From Magnetovibrio sp. (lineage in GTDB: Bacteria > Pseudomonadota > Alphaproteobacteria > Rhodospirillales > Magnetovibrionaceae): a DNA stretch of 64,000 nt. The notes under the pieces were generated by a model. It saw only the letters and a list, made by a program, of their open reading frames with translations, did no database searches and was not told the DNA's origin. Location of the stretch: positions 1 through 64,000 of the forward strand of contig JAPHSY010000013.1 in the NCBI GenBank assembly GCA_026196495.1, read 5' to 3'. How positions within the stretch are numbered: the first letter of the stretch is position 1; every line of letters begins with the position of its first letter. Both the position numbers and the translations under genes were made by a program. Below are positions 45,128 through 54,347 of the stretch, in pieces.

Positions 45128-45835
45128 ATGATTACCGTTTCTGCGTTTCAAGACTTTGGACATCAAGACCATGGCTGGTTGAAAGCTTGCCATCATTTCA
45201 GTTTTGCCGATTACTACGACCCTGATCGGATGGGGTTTGGGCCGCTTAGGGTGTGGAATGATGATCATATTAAGGCAGGTACCGGCTTTCCTTTGCACCC
45301 ACATAAAGACATGGAAATCGTGACTTACATTCGCAAAGGTGCGATCAGTCATGAGGATAATCTGGGCAACACGGGGCGCACCGTAGCCGGGCAAGTTCAG
45401 GTCATGAGTGCGGGTACGGGCATTCGTCATGCTGAATACAATCTGGAAGATGAGGATTTGGATTTATTTCAGATATGGGTCCATCCCGATCAACCGGGAC
45501 ATCAACCCCGGTGGGATCAGCGTGGGTTTGACCGTGAACATGCCAGCCACGGTTTTGTGACCTTGGTATCAGGCCGTGGCGGGGTTGAACACGATGGCGT
45601 GTTGTTCATTCATGCCGATGCCGAATTTAAAGCAGCGATTATGGAATCGGGTGAAGAAACCCAAATTGAATTGGAACCCGGGCGTTTGGCTTATTTGGTA
45701 CCCGCCCGCGGCTCTGTCGAGGTGAATGGTGAAGTGGTTCCTGAGCGGGGCTCTGCCGCCATCAGTGCGGAAACCGTGCTCAACATTAAAGCGCTGGAAG
45801 AAGCTGAGGTGGCGGTGTTCGACTTGCCACAATAA
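45128..45835 (+). CDS. Pirin-family bicupin (quercetinase-like)
   Basis: 235 residues, YhhW-type pirin. The N-terminal cupin has the metal ligands in GFPLHPHKDMEIVTYI (His, His, Glu) and ISHEDNLGN, plus MSAGTGIRHAEYN; the second cupin lacks ligands as usual. E. coli YhhW has quercetin 2,3-dioxygenase activity in vitro; the natural substrate is unknown, and redox sensing has been proposed. It is divergent from the LysR regulator. Confidence 0.92.
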   Translation: MITVSAFQDFGHQDHGWLKACHHFSFADYYDPDRMGFGPLRVWNDDHIKAGTGFPLHPHKDMEIVTYIRKGAISHEDNLGNTGRTVAGQVQVMSAGTGIRHAEYNLEDEDLDLFQIWVHPDQPGHQPRWDQRGFDREHASHGFVTLVSGRGGVEHDGVLFIHADAEFKAAIMESGEETQIELEPGRLAYLVPARGSVEVNGEVVPERGSAAISAETVLNIKALEEAEVAVFDLPQ

Positions 45836-45918
45836 ATATAGAAATACTCACAACAACCCAGGTTGGATTTGCTATGCTCTGATCCAACCTGGGTTTATTC
45901 TTTAAAGGTATATCAAGC

Positions 45919-46338
45919 ATGAAAGCAGAAGTGAAATGGTTGGGGAAGCGTGCGTTTGAAGGCACGGCAGACAGCGGCCACAGCGTAATCATGGACAGCT
46001 CCCCCGATTTTGGGGGTGAAGACCGTGGTATCCGACCAATGGAAATGCTGATGGTGGGCATGGGGGGCTGTACGTCTATCGATGTCATGAACATTTTGGA
46101 AAAATCCCGTCAAGACGTGACGGATTGTATTGCTGAAATCACAGCAGAGCGTGCCAGTACCGAACCAAAGGTTTTTGTGAAGATGCATGTGCATTTTAAA
46201 GTGTCTGGTCGTGGACTTGAATCCAAACGGGTGGAACGTGCCATTGAATTGTCAGCGGAAAAATATTGCTCAGCTTCCATTATGTTGGGCAAAACAGCGG
46301 AGATTACCCATGACTTCGAACTTATCGAAGTGGACTAA
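45919..46338 (+). CDS. OsmC-family protein (YhfA-like)
   Basis: 139 residues. MLMVGMGGCTSIDVMNILEKSR holds the first redox cysteine, and EKYCSASIMLGKTAEI the second, the arrangement of OsmC/Ohr peroxidases. The YhfA subgroup has no confirmed substrate, though a role in reducing organic hydroperoxides is likely. Its 3' end overlaps the start of the next gene by 29 bases. Confidence 0.9.
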   Translation: MKAEVKWLGKRAFEGTADSGHSVIMDSSPDFGGEDRGIRPMEMLMVGMGGCTSIDVMNILEKSRQDVTDCIAEITAERASTEPKVFVKMHVHFKVSGRGLESKRVERAIELSAEKYCSASIMLGKTAEITHDFELIEVD

Positions 46339-47014
46339 GGCATCTGTTATTTCAACTATAATGTTGGGTGTGGTTGGCTGCACATCTAAGGGCCCCACTT
46401 CCAATCCTTTTGAGCGCAAGTTTACGTGGTTGTCCTATATTCAAGGCAGCGATTTCAGTGAAACCTGTTCACCAACCCACCCCAATCAGTATCGTTTGGT
46501 TTATAACGGCGTCTATACGGAACAACTGCGAACGTATGACCTGAGTGATAGCGGCTATTTAGATGTGCAAGTGATCGGACCTGCCAATCTGAGCGGATTG
46601 GAGGTTTCATCTTTTTCCGATTTGCTTAATCCGTGGCGGGGGAAGTCTGCAAATCGATTGCTAACACAGGATCAGGTGGACTTGTTGGTAGAGAGCTTAA
46701 AAAAAGACGGTGCCTTTGGCCCCCCTGCAGAAGGATTAGAACTATCTTCTAAGGGATTCTTTTGGACAATTGCGGCATGTCATGGTGGTGCATATCATTT
46801 CACCGCGTTGAGCTGGCCGTCACCCGCGTGGGATGAGGCTCAGTTCGATGATGTTATATTTGCGCTGGACCCATCTGCTGTGGCCGTCAATCCACCACGT
46901 AAAACCGTTACCCGCCAAGATATGACGGCGGGTGTGGGTGAAGCCAAACCCGTTGAATTTCACGCCAAGGTGGGAAAGCGGGGGCTTGCAGGCTTTTTCA
47001 GTTTTCCCCGTTAG
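46310..47014 (+). CDS. Predicted lipoprotein of unknown function
   Basis: 234 residues from ATG 46310, which lies inside the end of the OsmC gene. The lipobox is VVGC, Cys24. The mature part is Trp/Phe-rich at the start (TWLSYIQGSDFSETC) and looks like a small envelope domain with a few scattered cysteines. No family recognised. The 29-base overlap with the OsmC gene implies co-translation. Confidence 0.65.
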   Translation: MTSNLSKWTKASVISTIMLGVVGCTSKGPTSNPFERKFTWLSYIQGSDFSETCSPTHPNQYRLVYNGVYTEQLRTYDLSDSGYLDVQVIGPANLSGLEVSSFSDLLNPWRGKSANRLLTQDQVDLLVESLKKDGAFGPPAEGLELSSKGFFWTIAACHGGAYHFTALSWPSPAWDEAQFDDVIFALDPSAVAVNPPRKTVTRQDMTAGVGEAKPVEFHAKVGKRGLAGFFSFPR

Positions 47015-47105
47015 GACTTTGGGGGGGACAACAGTGATTGCAGTCGTCGATGGGCGGCCCTAAACTAGTGATAGAGAAGTCAACTTTTGTGACAGGTGAA
47101 ATTTC

Positions 47106-47480
47106 ATGCCCTACGTGATGCGAAATGCAGAAGGCCATATCATCGCGGTTTTGAGCGAAGAAGTAGAAGGCAGCGAATTTGTTGCCGCCAATGACCGCCA
47201 ACTGAGCTTCTTTTTATCTCAAGAAAGCCCGGAAAAAGTTGCCCAGAAAGAATTGATGGAATCAGATTTGGGCCTGATTCGTGTATTCGAGGATTTGATC
47301 AACGTCCTGATTGAAAAAGGCGTGATCATGTTTAATGACTTGCCAGAACCAGCACAAAATAAATTGCTGGCACGTAGCGGCTTGCGTCAAGAATTCTCCT
47401 ACGTGGATGAATTGTTCAATCCTGGTGATGAAGAAGAGTTCTTGCCGCCCCCTGATGATGATGGTGAAGGGTTTCTTTAA
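47106..47480 (+). CDS. Small acidic conserved protein (family often mislabelled tryptophan synthase beta-like)
   Basis: 124 residues. MPYVMRNAEGHIIAVLSE, LGLIRVFEDLINVLIEKGVIMFNDLPEPAQNKLLAR and a very acidic C-terminus (DEEEFLPPPDDDGEG) match a widespread proteobacterial family. Databases label it tryptophan synthase subunit beta-like, but nothing of the catalytic subunit is present. Cytoplasmic; role unknown. It stands alone between the lipoprotein and the cyclase gene. Confidence 0.75.
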   Translation: MPYVMRNAEGHIIAVLSEEVEGSEFVAANDRQLSFFLSQESPEKVAQKELMESDLGLIRVFEDLINVLIEKGVIMFNDLPEPAQNKLLARSGLRQEFSYVDELFNPGDEEEFLPPPDDDGEGFL

Positions 47481-47653
47481 TCATCATAACAATGTGTTAT
47501 ATTGGCAAATGTAGCCACTACAAGCAATAGGCGCAGGTCTGAAAATACCTTTAAGTTCAATGCATAAGTCTAATCAGACAAAATAATATCCCTGTTGACT
47601 TTGTGGTTATAATGTCTGCATTATCACGCCTCGCATAATTTTATCCAGTAGAC

Positions 47654-48844
47654 GTGATTGTAGAATCGATGCCTTTTTCCCGCTTTATCAAAGAACTTAA
47701 CGTTTCCTGGGATCAGGCCCATCACCTGCTGATCGCAACCCCCCATTCACCATACCTGCGCCGCCACAGGGTGAGCTATATCATTGGTCGTGTACAACTG
47801 GTGTCGTTCCTGTTTGCGATCTTTATTCCGCTCTGGTCCGTTGTTGATTACTTCGTTTTTCCTTGGCCACAATGGGCGATGCTGACTGGCATGCGTGTTG
47901 TGTCTGCTTTGGTGTTTGTTTTGCTGGCGTGGCCTTGGAAAATTGAACCCACGGGCCGCAATGCTTTTGGCATGATGGTGGTGATGCTGTTGGGCCCACC
48001 GGCGTTTTATTTGGCAACATTGCCCATGTTTAATGAGGTGGAACTATCCACCATGGGCCAGGTTGTTACCCAACTTTATGCGTTATTGCCATTTATCGTG
48101 TTGGCCGGGTTGAGTGTCTTTCCTTTGACCGTAGTGGAAACGGTTCTGTTTGGTGTTCCGTTTTTGGTCCTGACGGCTTACGGAGCTTCGCTGTCGGATA
48201 GTTTCTCGTGGGACACTTATATTGGAACACTATGGTTGGCGTTGTTGATTTTGGCGGTGTCACTATTCGCCGGGATTTCTCAGCTGCGTTATATGATCAC
48301 ACTGGTGTCGCAATCCAGCCTTGATCCCCTGACCGGCACCTACACACGCCGCAGTGGTTCGGAAATCATCGATATGCAGTATCGTGTTTCCATTCGTCAG
48401 CAGGCGGCGTTCACGATTGTCTTCTTTGACTTGGATCACTTTAAATCCATCAATGATACCTATGGTCATGATGAAGGTGACAAGACCTTGATCATGTTTA
48501 CTGAAAACCTGCAAAGCTTGTTGCGTGGTTCCGATGTGATTGTGCGTTGGGGCGGTGAAGAGTTTTTGGCTGTATTGCCCAACACGGATCTTGATGGTGC
48601 ACGTCTGGTGATTAAGCGCATCACTGACCAGTGGTTGGGGGATCGTCCTGATGGACACAAACTAACGGCCAGCATTGGTGTGTCAGAACGCAAGTCTGAT
48701 GGTCTCGATGATTGGCCTGACTTGGTGGAATTGGCGGACAAGCGTATGTACGAATCCAAAAAAACGGGCCGTGCGCGGGCCCTAATGCCAGGCAATGAGG
48801 TTATCGCCGATGAAAATGTAAAATTGCCACCATCCGGTCGCTGA
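47654..48844 (+). CDS. Membrane diguanylate cyclase (GGDEF)
   Basis: 396 residues from GTG 47654; ATG 47669 is also possible. Five to six N-terminal hydrophobic segments (about 43-205) form a membrane sensor I cannot name. The GGDEF domain (220-385) has the active site GGEEF (300-304) and an inhibitory I-site RGSD (291-294) five residues before it, so product feedback is expected. DHFKSINDTYGHDEGD is intact. It should make cyclic di-GMP, which controls motility and attachment. A strong terminator follows. Confidence 0.92.
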   Translation: MIVESMPFSRFIKELNVSWDQAHHLLIATPHSPYLRRHRVSYIIGRVQLVSFLFAIFIPLWSVVDYFVFPWPQWAMLTGMRVVSALVFVLLAWPWKIEPTGRNAFGMMVVMLLGPPAFYLATLPMFNEVELSTMGQVVTQLYALLPFIVLAGLSVFPLTVVETVLFGVPFLVLTAYGASLSDSFSWDTYIGTLWLALLILAVSLFAGISQLRYMITLVSQSSLDPLTGTYTRRSGSEIIDMQYRVSIRQQAAFTIVFFDLDHFKSINDTYGHDEGDKTLIMFTENLQSLLRGSDVIVRWGGEEFLAVLPNTDLDGARLVIKRITDQWLGDRPDGHKLTASIGVSERKSDGLDDWPDLVELADKRMYESKKTGRARALMPGNEVIADENVKLPPSGR

Positions 48845-48856
48845 TCAATTATCTAA

Positions 48857-48895
48857 ATAAAAAAGCGGAGGCTGATTAGGCCCCCGCTTTTTTTC
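48857..48895. terminator. Bidirectional terminator between the cyclase and gcvPB
   Basis: AAAAAAGCGG pairs with CCGCTTTTTT, with an inner GGC/GCC, A-rich on one side and T-rich on the other. It ends the plus-strand cyclase gene and the minus-strand gcv operon (gcvPB stop at 48897). Confidence 0.9.
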
Positions 48896-48896
48896 T

Positions 48897-50468
48897 TTAT
48901 TCGGCGGCTTGTGCTTCAGGCTCCGGCGGGGTCCAACGCAGTACCGGCTTGCGGGCTGCAGCTGTTTCATCCAGACGCCTGCGTGGGGTAAGGACGGGGG
49001 CGTTTTTAAACGCATCTGCTTCACCCGCTTTGGCGCGTGCGGTCAAACCACGCAAGGTCTCGATATAAAGATCCAACGTTTCTTTGGACTCGCTTTCGGT
49101 CGGTTCCATCAACAACGCACCGTGCACCACCAATGGGAAATACATGGTCATGGGGTGAAAGCCTTCGTCGATCATTGCCTTGGCAAAGTCCAAGGTGGTG
49201 ACACCCGTGTCTTTCAAGAATGCATCGTCGAACAAGACTTCGTGCATGCACATGCCGTCGAACGACACGCTCATGATGTCTTCCAGTTCAGCACGTAGGT
49301 AATTGGCGTTGAGCACTGCGTCAGTTGATGCCTGACGCAAACCATCGGCACCGTGGCTAATCATAAATGCGAGGGCGCGAATGAACACGCCCATTTGACC
49401 GTGATAACCTTTCAGTCGGCCAAAGGGTTTGGCGTCAGAATCGGCCATGTGTTCGACCATCCTATAGCCATCCGCGTCATGCACCACATATGGCACAGGG
49501 GCGAAGGGGGCCAGGGCTTCGGACAGCACCACTGGACCAGCACCGGGACCGCCACCACCGTGGGGGGTGGAAAACGTCTTGTGTAGGTTCAAGTGCATAC
49601 AATCAATGCCCAGATCGCCTGGCCGTACACGCCCGACAATGGCGTTGAAGTTGGCACCATCGCAATAGAAATAACCGCCGGCTTCGTGAATGGCATCGGC
49701 AATTTCGATAACGTCGTTTTCAAACAAGCCACAGGTGTTGGGGTTGGTAAGCATGATGCCCGCCACGTCATCACCCAGCTTGGCTTTGAAGGCTTCGATA
49801 TCAACGCGCCCGCGCTCAGTCGCAGGAATAGAATCGACGCTAAATCCACATGCAGCCGCAGTTGCCGGGTTGGTGCCGTGGGCACTTTCGGGAACCAGCA
49901 CGCGTCTGCGGGTGTCGGCTTCACCACGATCTTCAAGTGCGGCTTTAATTGCCATCATGCCACACAACTCACCGTGCGCACCCGCAGCGGGGCTCATGGC
50001 CACGGCGGGCATGCCGCACAGTGTCTTGATCCAGTGTGCCAAAGTATCGATAAGTTCCAACGCACCTTGGACTGTGCTGTTGGGTTGCAGCGGGTGGAGA
50101 TCACCCAAACCATGCATCCGTGCGACCTTTTCATTCACACGGGGGTTATGCTTCATGGTGCACGACCCCAACGGATAGAAGCCGGAATCGATGCCGTAGT
50201 TCTTCTGGCTCAAACGGGTGTAGTGACGCACCACTTGTGGTTCGCTCAGACCTGGCAGGCCAACAGCATCTTTGCGGCGCATGCCGCCCAGACGGTCATC
50301 GCTCACGGTGATATCGGGCAGGTCCACACCGGTGCGACCGTCTTCACCCATTTCGAAGATCAGGGGTTCGGCAAAGTCGAGCCCTTTGGACCCGCTGATG
50401 GTTTTTGTAGATGGGGCTTGGCTGCCACCGACAGGGACATTAATCCGACCTTGAGATTGATCAGCCAT
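48897..50468 (-). CDS. gcvPB: Glycine dehydrogenase (decarboxylating) subunit 2, GcvPB
   Basis: 523-residue C-terminal half of the split P protein of the glycine cleavage system. It binds PLP; the lysine lies in HLNLHKTFSTPHGGGGPGAGP. Other signs are YPLGSCTMKHNPR, PAAGAHGELCGM and NFNAIVGRVRPGDLG. With GcvPA it decarboxylates glycine and passes the aminomethyl group to GcvH. Stop and start codons of gcvPA and gcvPB share one base (TAATG). Confidence 0.96.
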   Translation of the reverse strand: MADQSQGRINVPVGGSQAPSTKTISGSKGLDFAEPLIFEMGEDGRTGVDLPDITVSDDRLGGMRRKDAVGLPGLSEPQVVRHYTRLSQKNYGIDSGFYPLGSCTMKHNPRVNEKVARMHGLGDLHPLQPNSTVQGALELIDTLAHWIKTLCGMPAVAMSPAAGAHGELCGMMAIKAALEDRGEADTRRRVLVPESAHGTNPATAAACGFSVDSIPATERGRVDIEAFKAKLGDDVAGIMLTNPNTCGLFENDVIEIADAIHEAGGYFYCDGANFNAIVGRVRPGDLGIDCMHLNLHKTFSTPHGGGGPGAGPVVLSEALAPFAPVPYVVHDADGYRMVEHMADSDAKPFGRLKGYHGQMGVFIRALAFMISHGADGLRQASTDAVLNANYLRAELEDIMSVSFDGMCMHEVLFDDAFLKDTGVTTLDFAKAMIDEGFHPMTMYFPLVVHGALLMEPTESESKETLDLYIETLRGLTARAKAGEADAFKNAPVLTPRRRLDETAAARKPVLRWTPPEPEAQAAE

Positions 50469-51820
50469 TAGAGCACCTCCTTCAGACCAGCAACCAAGGC
50501 GTCGATATCTGTGTCGGAATTGGTTTCAGTGATGGCTATCAACATTAAATTGGCGAAGTCATCACGGGTGGGGAACAAACGTGTCAGTGGCACGCCGCCC
50601 AGGATGTGTTTGTCGGCTAAGGCTTCCACGACTTCTTCAGCGGGCTTAGAAAGCTTCACCGTGAATTCATTGAAGAAGCTGTCGTTCATGACCTCAACAC
50701 CGTCCAGGGCATCAAGTTGATCAGCAAGTTTGCAAGCATTGGCATGGTTGAGACGTGCCAAGCGCGAAAGGCCTTCTTCCCCCAACAGAGATGCATGGAT
50801 GGTAAATGCGAGGGCACACAAACCAGAGTTGGTGCAGATGTTGGACGTGGCTTTTTCCCGGCGAATGTGTTGTTCGCGGGTTGATAGGGTGAGGACCCAA
50901 CCGCGTTCGCCTTCAACATCGGTGGTTTCACCAGCAACACGCCCCGGCATCTGACGTACGAGTTTTGAGCGTGTGGCGAACAGGCCAACATAAGGGCCAC
51001 CATAACTGAGTGCATTGCCGATAGACTGGCCTTCGGCGGCGACAATGTCGGCACCTTGATTGCCAGGCGCTTCCAACAGGCCTAGTGAAATGATCTCTGT
51101 TGTCACAGCCACCAACAAAGCACCCTTGGCATGGGCAGCTTCGGCAATGGGGCGCAGATCAATGATACGACCAAACACGTCCGGTGTTTGCACCACAACG
51201 CAGGCCGTCTTGTCATCAATCAGATCGTTCACACTGGCAGGTTCCGCCGGACGGGTTGGATCACTGTCTGGATGAACAAGTTCAATATCCAACGAATGCG
51301 CGCTGGTGGCGGTCACATCAAAATAATGTGGATGCAGACCACCTGCCAGAACCGCACGGTTCTTGCGGGTGGCGCGGCATGCCATCATCACGGCTTCTGC
51401 CGTGGATGTTGCTCCGTCGTACATGGAAGCGTTGGACACTTCCATGCCTGTCATTAACGCCACTTGAGTTTGGAATTCATACAGATACTGTAGCGTGCCT
51501 TGGGACACTTCCGGCTGGTATGGTGTATAGGCGGTGAGGAACTCACCACGTTGCACCATATAATCCACGGTGGATGGCACATGGTGGCGATACGCCCCGG
51601 CACCCAAAAACGTTGGTGCACATGATGGTGCTAAATTCTTGGTTGCAAAATCGGTGAAGGTTTTTTCGACCTCCATCTCGCCGATATAGGACGGTAAGTC
51701 CACAGGATTTTCCAACAGTGCCTGGGACGGTACGTCACAGTACATGTCTTCGACCGCTTTGGCGCCGATGCTTTTGAGCATGGCTTGGCGGTCTTCAGGT
51801 GTGTGCGGCAAATAACGCAT
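50468..51820 (-). CDS. gcvPA: Glycine dehydrogenase (decarboxylating) subunit 1, GcvPA
   Basis: 450 residues from ATG 51820 ([15 protein letters not shown]); a GTG six bases upstream is in frame. N-terminal half of the split P protein, with [38 protein letters not shown] and [14 protein letters not shown] as hallmarks. It forms a heterotetramer with GcvPB. gcvH ends 33 bases upstream. Confidence 0.96.
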   Translation of the reverse strand: MRYLPHTPEDRQAMLKSIGAKAVEDMYCDVPSQALLENPVDLPSYIGEMEVEKTFTDFATKNLAPSCAPTFLGAGAYRHHVPSTVDYMVQRGEFLTAYTPYQPEVSQGTLQYLYEFQTQVALMTGMEVSNASMYDGATSTAEAVMMACRATRKNRAVLAGGLHPHYFDVTATSAHSLDIELVHPDSDPTRPAEPASVNDLIDDKTACVVVQTPDVFGRIIDLRPIAEAAHAKGALLVAVTTEIISLGLLEAPGNQGADIVAAEGQSIGNALSYGGPYVGLFATRSKLVRQMPGRVAGETTDVEGERGWVLTLSTREQHIRREKATSNICTNSGLCALAFTIHASLLGEEGLSRLARLNHANACKLADQLDALDGVEVMNDSFFNEFTVKLSKPAEEVVEALADKHILGGVPLTRLFPTRDDFANLMLIAITETNSDTDIDALVAGLKEVL

Positions 51821-51853
51821 CAGCACGAATTCCTTATTCGAGTAGTGGAGGGC

Positions 51854-52228
51854 TTATTCCAACCCGTCCACGTAAGCTTTATAACCTGCATCGTCCATCA
51901 AGCTGTCCAGCTCGGAAGCATCAGACATTTTGATTTTGAAGAACCAACCATTACCGGATGTATCACCGGAAACGGTAGCTGGATCGTCTGCAACAGCACT
52001 GTTGCCTTCAGCCACTTCACCCGAAATCGGGGCATATACCTCAGAGGCTGCTTTGACGGATTCCACAACTGCAGCTTCATCACCTTTGGATACAACACGG
52101 CCTGCTTCAGGGACTTCGACGAAAACCAAATCCCCTAATTGCTGTAGGGCATAATCGGTTACGCCAACTGTGGCGATGTCGCCATCAATGCTGATCCATT
52201 CGTGATCGTTCGTGTATTTTACGCTCAT
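51854..52228 (-). CDS. gcvH: Glycine cleavage system H protein
   Basis: 124-residue lipoyl carrier. The lipoylation lysine is in VESVKAASEVYAP; the N-terminal YTNDHEWISIDGDIATVGVTDYA and LGDLVFVEVPEAG are classic. The lipoyl arm moves the aminomethyl group between P, T and L proteins. Second gene in the operon, 28 bases after gcvT. Confidence 0.97.
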   Translation of the reverse strand: MSVKYTNDHEWISIDGDIATVGVTDYALQQLGDLVFVEVPEAGRVVSKGDEAAVVESVKAASEVYAPISGEVAEGNSAVADDPATVSGDTSGNGWFFKIKMSDASELDSLMDDAGYKAYVDGLE

Positions 52229-52256
52229 AATTCTATTCCCATGGTCTCAAAGAAAA

Positions 52257-53366
52257 TTAAGTTTTGTAGCTTTTATCGGTGAACGGCATTTTCACGACCT
52301 TGGCCGCCAAGGGCTTGCCGCGGACAATCAAATTGATGGCGGTGCCGGGTTCTGCAAATGCAGTCGCGACATAGCCCATGGCCACCGGACCACCGACTGA
52401 GGGGCCAAAGCCGCCGCTGGTGATGGTGCCAATGGTATTGCCGTTCGTGTCTTGAATTTCGGTACCTTCGCGCGCAGGGGCGCGACCGTCCGGTAAGATA
52501 CCAACGCGTAGGCGCTCGGTCCCGTTTGCCAACTGATCTAAGATGATGGCAGCCCCAGGGAAGCCACCCTCTTCGCGGCGGCGTTTGTTCACCACCCATT
52601 TGATGTCGCCTTCGATGGGCGTGGTTTCGGTGGTGATGTCATGACCGTAAAGGCAAAGCCCGGCTTCTAGGCGCAAGCTATCGCGAGATCCCAATCCTGC
52701 GGGTTCCACTTCGGGTTGACTCAGCAGCAGTTTGGCGAAGGCTTCTGCATCTTTGCTGGGTACGGAAATCTCAAATCCATCTTCGCCGGTGTAGCCTGAA
52801 CGGGTGACAAAACATTCGTGTCCTTGAATATTCACTTCACGGAAATTCATAAACTTCATATCTTCCGTCTCAGGTGCCAAGCGGGCCAAGACGTCGCCAG
52901 CTTTGGGCCCTTGTAGTGCCAAAAGTGCACGGTCGGTGAGAATTTCAAGGTTGGCTTTGCCTGCGGTTCCCGCTTCGATATGGGCAAAATCCTGGTCTTT
53001 ACATGCCGCGTTAACAACCAAATACAAACCACCGGCAATGCGTGTGGCCATCAAATCATCCAAGATGCCGCCTTGGTCATTGAGCAGCACGGTGTAGCGG
53101 GTTTTGCCTTCGGCCATCACTTGGTAATCGCCGGGAACCAGGGTTTCAAACGCTTCAATAGCCTCATCACCCATCAAAAACGCTTGGCCCATGTGTGACA
53201 CATCGAACAAGGAAGCGCTTTCACGAGTGTGGAGGTGTTCTTTCAAGATGCCGGCAGGGTACTGCACCGGCATGTCATAGCCTGCGAACGGAACCATTTT
53301 TGCACCAAGCTCTCGGTGCAAACTGTCCAGTGGCGTTGTCTGTAGATCTTCTTGCGAATCTGGCAT
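52257..53366 (-). CDS. gcvT: Aminomethyltransferase GcvT
   Basis: 369 residues from ATG 53366, which follows AGGAGA; an in-frame start at 53426 would fall inside the leader hairpin. The T protein transfers the methylene to tetrahydrofolate and releases ammonia. Motifs include VPFAGYDMPVQYPAGILKEH, FDVSHMGQ, GYTGEDGFEISVP and RDSLRLEAGLCLYGHD. First gene of gcvT-gcvH-gcvPA-gcvPB, controlled by the glycine riboswitch upstream. Confidence 0.95.
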   Translation of the reverse strand: MPDSQEDLQTTPLDSLHRELGAKMVPFAGYDMPVQYPAGILKEHLHTRESASLFDVSHMGQAFLMGDEAIEAFETLVPGDYQVMAEGKTRYTVLLNDQGGILDDLMATRIAGGLYLVVNAACKDQDFAHIEAGTAGKANLEILTDRALLALQGPKAGDVLARLAPETEDMKFMNFREVNIQGHECFVTRSGYTGEDGFEISVPSKDAEAFAKLLLSQPEVEPAGLGSRDSLRLEAGLCLYGHDITTETTPIEGDIKWVVNKRRREEGGFPGAAIILDQLANGTERLRVGILPDGRAPAREGTEIQDTNGNTIGTITSGGFGPSVGGPVAMGYVATAFAEPGTAINLIVRGKPLAAKVVKMPFTDKSYKT

Positions 53367-53388
53367 TTCAGGTCTCCTAACAGATTCT

Positions 53389-53422
53389 GGCAGCCACTTA
53401 TCCACCTGGATAAAGTGCTGCC
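53389..53422 (-). promoter_or_regulatory. Long hairpin in front of the gcvT ribosome-binding site
   Basis: On the minus strand GGCAGC-ACTT(T)ATCC pairs with GGATAAGT(G)-GCTGCC around an AGGT loop, about 14 pairs with two bulges. It lies directly after the second glycine aptamer and a few bases before the Shine-Dalgarno of gcvT. No U tract follows. It is probably the expression platform, acting on translation initiation or mRNA stability. Confidence 0.6.
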
Positions 53423-53640
53423 CCACTCTGTCTTGGAACCTGAAAGATTCCCCAACTCGCGCGTCGGGTTACATCTTCGGTGAGGGGTCGGTTTACATCG
53501 TCTTGACGTAAACAAAAAATGACCACCTGCTTTCCAGAGCCTCGCTGCCATCACGGTCCATGTTGCCTGAGAGATTCCGGGGCGGTTGCTCCTTCGGCGC
53601 TGTCGTTGCGAACGTCACACAACAGTCTCTCCCGTGGCGG
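53415..53640 (-). promoter_or_regulatory. Tandem glycine riboswitch of the gcv operon
   Basis: Read on the minus strand, aptamer 1 (about 53640-53527) has GGGAGAGAC, GCGCCGAAGGAGCAA, GGAATCTCTCAGGCAA, a GGACCGTG stem and the CTGGAAAG end, all consensus parts of the glycine riboswitch. After a T6 run, aptamer 2 (about 53515-53415) has CACCGAAGATG, GGGGAATCTTTCAGG and AGACAGAG; its 5' part is diverged and holds a GTTTAC/GTAAAC hairpin. Glycine should turn the operon on. Between 53641 and 53776 I see nothing beyond the probable promoter. Confidence 0.9.
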
Positions 53641-53776
53641 CTTCAGTCGAGGAAACCAGTAATTTAAGTCTTCCAGCTCAGCTTAGCTGAACTGCTCACA
53701 TTTTAGTGATCCCCCACTGTAGGTCAATGGGAGCTTTGGTATTAGGTGGGGATAGGTTTGCTGCCATTCAACCGGT

Positions 53777-54337
53777 TTAGCGGTTTTTCAGTTGGTAATC
53801 CAGTTCGTCACGGGTGAGTTTTAAGCCAATGTAAACTTGGTAATTTTGCCCCGTTTGGCCCGGTTTTAGGGCCAAGGTTAACTCATAGGGTTCTGGCCGT
53901 TGCCAGACTAAGCTCGGCACACTGTCAACGTAGGTGAGTCCTACCTTAAACGTGTCTTTTTTGATTAGTTTTTTTGTCGAATCGGTGGTGGCGATGAAAT
54001 ATTCAAAATCTGCCGTACCCGTTTGATTGGCAGGTCCTCGGTTAGACGAGATGGTCGGAGCGACGATAATGGTGAGTTCACTGCTTCCATCATCGAAATC
54101 TTCATATGCACAGCCTTTTGCAAAGCCAGTGAGCTGCTCTTCATGTAAGACATCAATGATGTCACGGCCATTTCCAGGGCGGAAACGGGTCAGCTTTTCA
54201 GCACCGCCCAAAATACGAATTTCCGGGCATGGTGGGGGTGGGGTGTCATCACTGGAACATGCCGCAAGCCCAAGACCGAAAAGGCTCAATAAACTGGCTT
54301 GTACGGTGCGTTTGAACAGGGTCAGTGATAACTTCAT
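53777..54337 (-). CDS. Predicted lipoprotein of unknown function
   Basis: 186 residues from ATG 54337 (MKLSLTLFKRTVQASL); the frame extends upstream but that part is not coding-like. Lipobox LAAC, Cys27, then TPPPPCPEIRILGGAEKLTRFRPG. The mature domain is a beta-sandwich-like run with SSELTIIVAPTISSNRG and KDTFKVGLTYVDSVP. Function unknown. It follows the CDGSH gene by ten bases on the same strand. Confidence 0.7.
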   Translation of the reverse strand: MKLSLTLFKRTVQASLLSLFGLGLAACSSDDTPPPPCPEIRILGGAEKLTRFRPGNGRDIIDVLHEEQLTGFAKGCAYEDFDDGSSELTIIVAPTISSNRGPANQTGTADFEYFIATTDSTKKLIKKDTFKVGLTYVDSVPSLVWQRPEPYELTLALKPGQTGQNYQVYIGLKLTRDELDYQLKNR

Positions 54338-54347
54338 GACGTGTACC

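Noticed and set aside
47106-47480. Tryptophan synthase beta subunit
   Set aside because: The family label is a misnomer: 124 acidic residues with none of the PLP-binding features of TrpB.
49593-50471. Plus-strand 292-residue open frame opposite gcvPB
   Set aside because: It is a shadow of a well-conserved PLP enzyme on the other strand.
53396-53412. TTATCCAC in the gcvT leader as another DnaA box
   Set aside because: It is the arm of the leader hairpin and lacks the last consensus base; its presence is explained by RNA structure.
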